This document shows, piece after piece, positions 8,478 to 16,591 of a stretch of DNA of 57,655 bases. Source of the DNA: an uncultured Porphyromonadaceae bacterium. GTDB lineage: Bacteria; Bacteroidota; Bacteroidia; Bacteroidales; Muribaculaceae. The notes below the pieces were generated by a model, which did not search any database, was not told where the DNA came from, and was given only the letters and a program-made list of their open reading frames with translations. Location: the NCBI GenBank assembly GCA_937989585.1, contig CALKRW010000045.1, positions 1 through 57,655 of the forward strand, written 5' to 3'. Position numbers and translations under genes: made by a program. Positions within the stretch are counted from its first letter, which is position 1. Each line of letters begins with the position of its first letter.

Positions 8478-8520
8478 ATTTCTGACCGTACTAACAGTTG
8501 CGGCGTGACAATAAAAATTC

Positions 8521-8550
8521 GACGGGCGGCCCGGCATGGGGTCGCCCGTC
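8521..8550. terminator. Terminator between yraN and pckA
   Basis: GACGGGCG (8521-8528) pairs with CGCCCGTC (8543-8550). On the minus strand the hairpin is followed by GAATTTTT, which suits the leftward pckA transcript; on the plus strand the T-run is poor. Confidence 0.6.
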
Positions 8551-8655
8551 TGTTATGAGGGAGGTCAAATTTATTGTGAAGTAGCAACCGCTCAGGCTGT
8601 GTGACATGCCTGACTTGATGCGGCTGCGATAGTTTGTCCTTGGTTTAGCCGTGGA

Positions 8656-10299
<1,644 letters not shown>

Positions 10300-10589
10300 T
10301 GTGTCTTTAGTTGTTATATGGGTTTAATTTGTTGTTTGTCAGATGGGTCAGTGGAAATATGATTGAACCGTCGTGTATGATTCTTGTTTTTCAGGTGCAA
10401 AGTTACAAAAACTTTTTGCACTGTCGCTACGTTGTGCCGCAATTAGAGAAAAATTTCTTTATTAAAAAATATTAACGTGGCATCCGTAGTCCTGGTTACA
10501 AAGATAACATACTGATAATGCCAATTGTTTAGATGCGGATTATGGTTTCTGCGCGTAATGTCCGGGCACGGGAAAAGGCATGCGGATTT
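10300..10589 (-). promoter_or_regulatory. pckA upstream region with two -7 boxes
   Basis: This 290-bp gap separates pckA from the next leftward gene. On the minus strand it contains TAACTTTG (10406-10399) and TATCTTTG (10506-10499), both perfect -7 boxes. Neither has a good TTTG at the normal spacing, which may point to activator-dependent transcription. Nothing coding is visible. Confidence 0.5.
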
Positions 10590-11624
10590 TTACTTGCGCC
10601 TGAGGACGTAGAGCGGCGAGTCCTCGAAGCGTGGAAGGGCAGCGAGTTGTATGTCGACGCCGGCGGTTAGCATCGAGCCGGTTGCGGCTCCAACGCTGAA
10701 TCCTGCGGCCTCGATTGCGTGACGCATGGTGTTCACGGCCTTGGCGGGCGTGTTGTTGTCCTTCGACAGATGGCAGAGGAAAAGGTGGGTCAGCTGAGGC
10801 GAGATTATCTCCGAGATGTATCTTGCGGACTCGGCGTTGTCCAGATGGCCGCGCTCGCTGCGGATGCGGGCCTGCAGGTAGGCGGGGTAGGGGCCGTGCT
10901 CGAGCATCTCCGAGTCATAGTTGGACTCGAGCATGATGTAGTTGGCCCTTCGCATGTAGTAGTCGGCGCGTTCGGTGATGATTCCGGTGTCGGTTGTTAT
11001 GACGAAATGGTTCTCGCCCAGGTCGATTGCGAACCCCACGTTGTCGGTGCCGTCGTGCGATGTCTCGAAGGCGGTGATTGTCAGGTCGCCGACGGTGAAG
11101 GGTATCTCCTTGTAGATGGGATGATGGTAGTCGCGTATGCGCCTGGATATCGACGAGCGTCGGAAGATGCCGTTGAGGCAGCGGGGTGTGCAGTACAGCG
11201 CCATGTGACGGTTGGCGCGCAGCAATGTGTACGCGAAGCGCAGGTGGTCGCTGTGGTCGTGCGTCAGTATGATTCCGGCTATGCTTTTGGGGTCGATTCC
11301 GTTGGCCTTGAGTGAGTCGGTCACATGCTCGGCGTCAACTCCGGCGTCAACGAGCACTCCGCCGTGTTCCGAGCCGATGAAGGCACAGTTGCCCGACGAT
11401 CCCGAGCCGAACGATATGAAGCGCAGGCGTGACTGTCTGCGCAGGACGGTTGGGTCGATCTCTATCGAGGCTGAGGAGGACTGCTTGAGTTCGCGCTCAT
11501 GACGGTCGATGATGTCGCCGGCGATGTCATCGCGCGAAAAGTCGATGTCGATGCTGTCGAACAGACTGGGCATGTCGTCGAGGGCGCGCGATGCACGGCG
11601 GCGTCTTGAATTCTGTGAAGCCAT
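10590..11624 (-). CDS. Metallo-beta-lactamase-fold hydrolase (YycJ/WalJ-like)
   Basis: The 344-residue protein carries a metallo-beta-lactamase fold of the YycJ/WalJ group from about residue 70. It has F-G-S-G-S-S-G-N-C (typical N-terminus of the group), the metal-binding T-H-D-H-S-D-H, later E-T-S-H-D-G, T-T-D-T-G and C-H-L-S-K-D-N-N. These cover the expected His/Asp metal ligands for two metal ions. Members are single-domain hydrolases, some reported as exonuclease-like; the substrate here is unknown. An N-terminal extension of roughly 70 polar residues rich in Arg, Asp and Ser is extra compared with the usual length of about 260. It lies 86 bp downstream of the RsmI-like gene and may share its transcript. 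Confidence 0.88.
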   Translation of the reverse strand: MASQNSRRRRASRALDDMPSLFDSIDIDFSRDDIAGDIIDRHERELKQSSSASIEIDPTVLRRQSRLRFISFGSGSSGNCAFIGSEHGGVLVDAGVDAEHVTDSLKANGIDPKSIAGIILTHDHSDHLRFAYTLLRANRHMALYCTPRCLNGIFRRSSISRRIRDYHHPIYKEIPFTVGDLTITAFETSHDGTDNVGFAIDLGENHFVITTDTGIITERADYYMRRANYIMLESNYDSEMLEHGPYPAYLQARIRSERGHLDNAESARYISEIISPQLTHLFLCHLSKDNNTPAKAVNTMRHAIEAAGFSVGAATGSMLTAGVDIQLAALPRFEDSPLYVLRRK

Positions 11625-11710
11625 TGGCTATGAATATTTTGAGGGGCTTGGCGTGAAGCCCGGGGTTTAGTGGTTGGGACGGCCGGCTCAGGGCCAGGAT
11701 CCTGGCTGGC

Positions 11711-12436
11711 TCAGTCGAACAGCAGAAAGATGGCCGGAACCTTGCCGGGGTCGAAGTTGCGGCGTTTCCAGCCGGACATGGTGTCGGTGACGATGGTCTC
11801 GCCCGGCCCGGTGATGTCGACGGCCACGCACAGGCGCATCTGAGGCGGCAGCGTGCGCGTGAGTTCGTCGATCAGCCGCTTGTTGCGGTATGGCGTCTCG
11901 ATGAAGATCTGTGTCTGCCGCTCGCTTGCGATCAGTTTCTGCATGTGGCGGATCGCGGCGGAACGTGCCTGCGACTCGACCGGCAGGTATCCGCGGAATG
12001 CGAAACTCTGGCCGTTGAAACCCGAGGCCATCAGGCTCATGATTATTGACGAGGGACCCACGAGTGGAACTACTCTAACGCCTTTCCTCTGGGCCACGGC
12101 CACAAGATCGGCACCCGGATCGGCTACGGCCGGACAGCCTGCTTCCGAGATAACCCCGATGCTGTGCCCTTCCTTTACAAGAGGGTCAAGCATGGCGTCG
12201 ACCTCGCCTTCAGGTGTATGCTCGCTGAGTTCCACGAAATGCAGCGAGTCGATGTCGATGCTCCTGTCGCAACGTTTCAGGAAGCGTCGCGCCGAGCGCA
12301 CGTTCTCGACAACAAAATAACGAAGCGTGCTGACAAGCCGGATGTTGTACTCCGGCAGCGAGTGCTGCGGATCGACATCGGCCATAAGGCTTGGTACAAG
12401 ATAGAGTGCCGGGGCTATTGTGTCTGCTTCTTTCAT
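11711..12436 (-). CDS. RsmI-like SAM-dependent tetrapyrrole-type methyltransferase
   Basis: The 241-residue protein belongs to the tetrapyrrole-methylase fold and resembles RsmI, which 2'-O-methylates C1402 of 16S rRNA. It shows G-V-I-S-E-A-G-C-P-A-V-A-D-P-G-A, V-P-L-V-G-P-S-S-I and I-F-I-E-T-P-Y-R-N, all characteristic of RsmI-type enzymes. It lacks the usual RsmI C-terminal extension and belongs to the shorter Bacteroidota group, so an rRNA target is inference. The ATG at 12436 is chosen: a -7 box (TAATTTTG) occupies 12449-12442, only five bases upstream, so transcription would begin at or next to the start codon. The longer frame to 12517 would lie upstream of its own promoter. Confidence 0.82.
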   Translation of the reverse strand: MKEADTIAPALYLVPSLMADVDPQHSLPEYNIRLVSTLRYFVVENVRSARRFLKRCDRSIDIDSLHFVELSEHTPEGEVDAMLDPLVKEGHSIGVISEAGCPAVADPGADLVAVAQRKGVRVVPLVGPSSIIMSLMASGFNGQSFAFRGYLPVESQARSAAIRHMQKLIASERQTQIFIETPYRNKRLIDELTRTLPPQMRLCVAVDITGPGETIVTDTMSGWKRRNFDPGKVPAIFLLFD

Positions 12437-12441
12437 TAGTG

Positions 12442-12473
12442 CAAAATTACGAAAATTCCGTTGACTTCCCAAG
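12442..12473 (-). promoter_or_regulatory. Promoter of the RsmI-like gene (leaderless start)
   Basis: Leftward CTTG (12473-12470) is followed after 20 bases by TAATTTTG (12449-12442). It overlaps the divergent mtnN promoter. The distance to the ATG implies a leaderless or nearly leaderless mRNA. Confidence 0.6.
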
Positions 12474-12490
12474 CAAATTGTGTACCTTTG
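12460..12490 (+). promoter_or_regulatory. Promoter of the mtnN-luxS operon
   Basis: GTTG (12460-12463), 19 bases, TACCTTTG (12483-12490). The predicted leader to the ATG at 12558 is about 60 bases, and no riboswitch-like fold is evident in it. Confidence 0.7.
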
Positions 12491-12557
12491 CAAAGAATTC
12501 AAAATCTCCCTGCACATTAATTATATCAGGAATTACTGAAAATCCCATATATAAAAT

Positions 12558-13238
12558 ATGAATATAGGAATCATCGTGGCCATGGACAAGGAACTCTCGC
12601 TGCTCCTGCCTAAAATCAGCGACATCTCCCGTGCCACAATCAATGACTATACATTCTATACCGGAACCATGGGCGCCCATACCGTCACTGCAATGAAGTG
12701 CGGCATCGGCAAGGTGAATGCCGCTGTCGGTGCCCTGACCCTCATAGACAATTTCCATCCCGCCCTCGTTATCAACAGCGGTGTGGCCGGCGGCACCGGC
12801 CACGGGGCAGGCATACTCGATGTCGTTGTCGGCACCGAGGTGGCCTATCACGACGTGTGGTGCGGACCCGAGACAGTCGACGGACAGGCTGCGGGCTGTC
12901 CGGAACGCTTCGTCGGCGCCATTACCCCCGCTATGCTTGACGGCATGGGCATCGCCGGTAAGGTGAAGACCGGACTCATCGCCTCGGGTGATATTTTCGT
13001 CTCCCGCGAGGAGGATGTCCGTCGCATACTTGCCATGTATCCCGAGGCTGTCGCCGTCGACATGGAGTCCGCCGCCATAGCCCACGTCTGCTACCTCAAG
13101 AACGTCCCCTTCGTGGCGATACGCGTGGTAAGCGACACTCCCGGCGCCGCTGACAACATCTCGCAGTACGACAACTTCTGGGAGGATGCCCCGCGCCATA
13201 CATTTGACATTCTTTCGGCCATTATCCGCGCCTTGTAA
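12558..13238 (+). CDS. mtnN: 5'-methylthioadenosine/S-adenosylhomocysteine nucleosidase
   Basis: The 226-residue enzyme (Pfs/MTAN) cleaves adenine from S-adenosylhomocysteine and methylthioadenosine; from SAH the product is S-ribosylhomocysteine, the LuxS substrate. The nucleoside-phosphorylase fold is clear. Glu12 in A-M-D-K-E-L matches the catalytic Glu12 of the E. coli enzyme, V-D-M-E-S-A-A holds the ribose-binding Met-Glu pair, and R-V-V-S-D-T contains the catalytic Asp that protonates adenine. The G-V-A-G-G block near 75-79 is also as expected. luxS follows 23 bases later, so the two steps of SAH detoxification are encoded together, in pathway order. Confidence 0.96.
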   Translation: MNIGIIVAMDKELSLLLPKISDISRATINDYTFYTGTMGAHTVTAMKCGIGKVNAAVGALTLIDNFHPALVINSGVAGGTGHGAGILDVVVGTEVAYHDVWCGPETVDGQAAGCPERFVGAITPAMLDGMGIAGKVKTGLIASGDIFVSREEDVRRILAMYPEAVAVDMESAAIAHVCYLKNVPFVAIRVVSDTPGAADNISQYDNFWEDAPRHTFDILSAIIRAL

Positions 13239-13261
13239 AAACCGATAAAAATACACGCATC

Positions 13262-13744
13262 GTGAAAAAGATAGCCTCATTCACCATCAACCACCTCGTA
13301 CTCGAGCCTGGAATATACGTCTCGCGCCGCGACACGACCCCTTCGGGCGACGTCCTGACAACCTTCGACATACGAATGACCGCGCCCAACCGCGAGCCGG
13401 CACTCGATCCGCGTGTTCTCCACACTATCGAGCACCTTGCCGCAACATGGCTCCGCAACCATCCCGAGTGGGGACCCCGTACCGTCTACTGGGGACCGAT
13501 GGGCTGCTGCACAGGCAACTATTTTGTGGCCAACGGCGATTTCGAGCCTAGGGACATCGTTCCCGCGTTCCGCGAGATGTTCCGCTTCATCGCCGGTTTC
13601 GACAGCGAGATTCCCGGCGCCACTGCCCGCGACTGCGGCAACTACACCTTCAACGACCTGCCCGGAGCGCGTGCCGCCGCACGCCGTTTCCTCGAGCAGA
13701 CCCTTGATGGTATCGACTCCGCCCACATGGTATATCCCGAGTAA
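13262..13744 (+). CDS. luxS: S-ribosylhomocysteine lyase
   Basis: The 160-residue enzyme converts S-ribosylhomocysteine to homocysteine and 4,5-dihydroxy-2,3-pentanedione, the precursor of autoinducer-2. All metal ligands are in the canonical places: His54 and His58 in H-T-I-E-H with Glu57 as base, and Cys125 in A-R-D-C-G-N-Y-T-F. The catalytic cysteine lies in G-P-M-G-C-C-T-G, where the residue that is usually arginine is a second cysteine (Cys82-Cys83), a small oddity. The start is GTG at 13262. It lies directly behind mtnN and completes the methyl-cycle salvage route. Whether AI-2 is used as a signal here cannot be told. Confidence 0.96.
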   Translation: MKKIASFTINHLVLEPGIYVSRRDTTPSGDVLTTFDIRMTAPNREPALDPRVLHTIEHLAATWLRNHPEWGPRTVYWGPMGCCTGNYFVANGDFEPRDIVPAFREMFRFIAGFDSEIPGATARDCGNYTFNDLPGARAAARRFLEQTLDGIDSAHMVYPE

Positions 13745-13770
13745 CCCATACCCGTTGATTTTTTAATAAT

Positions 13771-14454
13771 ATGAAAGACATCCGAGCCGTCAGGGGAAGG
13801 TATTATATTCAGTCCCTTGTCGAGGAGGGCGAGCACGTGAACCAGGACTTCAAGTTCGCCGTCAGCGACGCCCGCAAGATAGCCCGCAGCGTGTCAGCTT
13901 TCGCCAATCATGACGGAGGGCGCCTGCTCATAGGTGTCAAGGACAATGGCGTCATCGCCGGCGTGCGTGTGCCGGACGAGGAAATCTATGTCGTCGAACA
14001 TGCCGCGCGGCGCTACTGCTCTCCGTCTCAGGAGGTGAGGTTCACTCTGTTCAAGGTCGATCCCGGTGTGGTCGTCGTTCGCGCCGAGGTGGAGGCGGCT
14101 GACGGGCGTCCTGTCTTGGTCGACGAAGGCGGAGGCCGCATGCAGGCCTATTTCCGTGTCGCCGACGAGAATATCGCCGCCCATCCTCTCATGGTCGAGG
14201 CATGGCGCCGCCGGGCGTCTGACACCGGCCGTACGCTGAGTTTCGACTCTGGCAGCCTTTGCTCCGAGATTCTGCGTGTCCTGGCCGAGGGCCCTCTCCC
14301 GGCCGAGCGTCTCGCGCTGGCCGTACACGCCTCAGCGGCCGCTGTGACCGATTCCGTCGTCACTCTGGCGTCAATGCGTCTTGTAGCGTTCGCCTTCGAC
14401 GGACAGATGTTTGTCCCGGCACTCCCGGGTTGTGCCAATTCCTTTACAATCTAA
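13771..14454 (+). CDS. AlbA_2 (Schlafen-like) domain protein
   Basis: The 227-residue protein has an AlbA_2 domain in its first 130 residues: E-G-E-H-V-N-Q-D-F-K-F near the start, then I-A-R-S-V-S-A-F-A-N-H-D-G-G and L-L-I-G-V-K-D-N-G. This domain is known from Schlafen-like proteins and from the N-terminus of AAA-4 regulators, where it is thought to bind nucleic acid. The C-terminal 75 residues (E-I-L-R-V-L-A-E-G-P-L-P) look like a winged helix, so a DNA-binding role is plausible. It starts 26 bases after luxS and is probably in the same operon. A functional link to the methyl cycle is not obvious. Confidence 0.75.
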   Translation: MKDIRAVRGRYYIQSLVEEGEHVNQDFKFAVSDARKIARSVSAFANHDGGRLLIGVKDNGVIAGVRVPDEEIYVVEHAARRYCSPSQEVRFTLFKVDPGVVVVRAEVEAADGRPVLVDEGGGRMQAYFRVADENIAAHPLMVEAWRRRASDTGRTLSFDSGSLCSEILRVLAEGPLPAERLALAVHASAAAVTDSVVTLASMRLVAFAFDGQMFVPALPGCANSFTI

Positions 14455-14526
14455 TCATGAAATATAGACAGAATTCCGCGTCTGTTACATCTTCGCTACA
14501 AATCCTATAATATTCGAACCTTGCCC

Positions 14527-14556
14527 TTGACATTTCCGGAGATTGCTTTATCTTTG
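14527..14556 (+). promoter_or_regulatory. Promoter of the double glycosyltransferase gene
   Basis: TTG (14527-14529), 19 bases, TATCTTTG (14549-14556). Only seven bases separate the box from the ATG at 14564, so the transcript would start at or just before the start codon. Confidence 0.6.
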
Positions 14557-14563
14557 CTATGCA

Positions 14564-16528
14564 ATGGACAGGATAAGTATCATCATACCCGTATATAATG
14601 CCGAGCGGTGGCTCGGCCGCTGCCTCGATTCCGTCGTGGCTGCCGCTGACGCCGCGACCGACATCGTTGTGGTCGATGACGGCTCCGACGACATGTCCGC
14701 GAGGATTGCGGCCGGATATGCCGAAAGGTATCCCCATGTCTCACTCATCACGCAGGAGCACGGCGGAGCCGGACAGGCCTGCCGTCGCGGAGTCGAGGCG
14801 TCCCCCGGTGCCGCATGGATATTCTTCGTCGATTCTGATGATACGGTCCCGGCGGATGCCATACAGTCCTTGCGGCGTGTCATGACCGACGACGCCGACA
14901 TGATTCTCGGTAACATCAACATACACTCCGAAGGCAGCAGCCGCTATCTCGACGAGGGCCCTGTGCGTCATCTTTCGGCTGAGCAGTACACCACGGAGAT
15001 ACTTGAGGGGCGCATGTCTGCCGTCCTTTATGGCAAACTCATCCGCCGCGACCTTTTCCGCGCCTTGCGCGGATGCCCGCAGACTTTCATGAAGAACCAC
15101 GAGGACGAGCTGACGATAATCCATCTTGCCGCCGGAATGACCCGCGGAGCAATTATTGTCAGCAGCATCGTGGCATACAACCATATATGCCGCCCGGCCT
15201 CCAACTCTTCAGTCCTCACCTGCAAGTTCGAGGACATCGAGCATCTGTGGAACAGTGTCAGGGCGCTCGGATTCCCGCGCGAGTCGCTTGTACGCTGGGG
15301 CCTCGACCTTTTCGACCGTGAGATCATTGATCGCGGACTCGAGTTCCCGGGCGACTACGCTCCCGCGCGCGATCTCCGCAGGATGGCCCGAGGGGTGCGC
15401 CTTGACAGGAAACAGCGCCACACGCTCGTCCTGCTCCATTCCCGCTGGCTGCGTCTATGCGAGATGCGGCGCCGCTCGCGTCTCGGCGGCCCGACTTCTT
15501 TCACGCCCCACATCGCCTTCATCATTGTCGTGCACAACGAGCTCCGTGGCCTCAGGCGCACCATAGAATCGATTTTCCACACCGGTTTCCGCAACATCGA
15601 GATAATCCTTGTTGACGACGCGTCGTCGGCTGACAAGGCCATCGAGATTAACGCCCTACACGTCAAGTTCCGTCGCATACACCTCATCAAGAACCGTACC
15701 CGCCTCGGGCCCTCCGCCTCCAGGGCTTTGGCGACGCGTCAGGCCGGAGCATCGTGCGTGATGTATCTCAACCCCGGCGATACGATATGCCGGCGCGGTG
15801 TCTATAAGGCCATCGTCTGCATCGACAACGGAGCCGACATGGCCGTCTGCGGACGCCGCAAGGTCTCGCCTTTCTACCGCGGTCCGATTTTCGACCCTCA
15901 GGCGGAGCATACCGCAGGCGATACGCTCGCCGACCGCATCCTGGGACACATCCTTGACAACTATTATTACGACTCGCCCCTCGGCGGTTTTGTCATTCGC
16001 CGCTCAATACTCTCCGAAGACGATTTTCCCTCGACAGGCGATTACACGACGGCCCATCTTGACGAGCTGCTCACCCGCATATCGCTTCATCTCCGCCCGC
16101 TGGAGTACGCTGTCGTTCCCGATCTCGGCTACAACCGCCATGTCTCGCCCCGCGAATATATGAAACCTGTCGATCGCTGGGACATGGATGTCAGTCTCGC
16201 CGTTCAGACCCTCCGTCTGCTCAGGGATGTCGACGCACCGGAACTCTATCCCCGCGTGATGACCGGTCTGCGCAAATCCTTTGTCCGTACGGCCTCGCGC
16301 CTTGCCGCCAATCCCTTCCGCTCCGACGCCAATCTGCGCGCGCACATCATCAGGGGAATCGCCCATCCCGGCCTTGCCGAACTGTACGAAATCACCGGAA
16401 CAACCCAGGGCGCCACCCAGCCCGAGGGAGAGACCCGCAGTTTTGTAGACACGCTCATGGCCGAGGCCAAGGCACTCTGGCGTCGCTATCCGCTGCAGTA
16501 CTACCGTTTCTTCATCCTGCGACACTGA
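14564..16528 (+). CDS. Family 2 glycosyltransferase with two GT-A domains
   Basis: The 654-residue protein contains two GT2 domains in tandem. The first starts at residue 3 with I-S-I-I-I-P-V-Y-N-A-E-R-W-L-G-R, followed by V-V-V-D-D-G-S-D-D and F-F-V-D-S-D-D-T, the DxD-type nucleotide-sugar site. The second starts near residue 320 with F-I-I-V-V-H-N-E-L and I-I-L-V-D-D-A-S-S. At its DxD position it has Y-L-N-P-G-D-T, lacking the first aspartate, so it may be inactive or regulatory. No membrane segment is evident. It probably adds sugars to an envelope polysaccharide or glycoprotein; donor and acceptor are unknown. The start at 14564 is chosen over 14543 because a -7 box covers 14549-14556. 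It ends at a shared terminator facing the barrel gene. Confidence 0.88.
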   Translation: MDRISIIIPVYNAERWLGRCLDSVVAAADAATDIVVVDDGSDDMSARIAAGYAERYPHVSLITQEHGGAGQACRRGVEASPGAAWIFFVDSDDTVPADAIQSLRRVMTDDADMILGNINIHSEGSSRYLDEGPVRHLSAEQYTTEILEGRMSAVLYGKLIRRDLFRALRGCPQTFMKNHEDELTIIHLAAGMTRGAIIVSSIVAYNHICRPASNSSVLTCKFEDIEHLWNSVRALGFPRESLVRWGLDLFDREIIDRGLEFPGDYAPARDLRRMARGVRLDRKQRHTLVLLHSRWLRLCEMRRRSRLGGPTSFTPHIAFIIVVHNELRGLRRTIESIFHTGFRNIEIILVDDASSADKAIEINALHVKFRRIHLIKNRTRLGPSASRALATRQAGASCVMYLNPGDTICRRGVYKAIVCIDNGADMAVCGRRKVSPFYRGPIFDPQAEHTAGDTLADRILGHILDNYYYDSPLGGFVIRRSILSEDDFPSTGDYTTAHLDELLTRISLHLRPLEYAVVPDLGYNRHVSPREYMKPVDRWDMDVSLAVQTLRLLRDVDAPELYPRVMTGLRKSFVRTASRLAANPFRSDANLRAHIIRGIAHPGLAELYEITGTTQGATQPEGETRSFVDTLMAEAKALWRRYPLQYYRFFILRH

Positions 16529-16557
16529 CTTATATAGTATATAGATTGGTACAAAAG

Positions 16558-16588
16558 AAAAACGGCGCCGGAACTCGGCGCCGTTTTT
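16558..16588. terminator. Bidirectional terminator
   Basis: AAAAACGGCGCCG pairs with CGGCGCCGTTTTT around the loop GAACT. The A/T-flanked GC stem serves both the rightward glycosyltransferase gene and the leftward barrel gene, whose stop is at 16592. Confidence 0.92.
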
Positions 16589-16591
16589 CTG

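Noticed and set aside
13771..14454. Schlafen-like protein as an antiviral factor
   Set aside because: It sits in the luxS operon with no defence genes around it, so the domain alone does not support that role.
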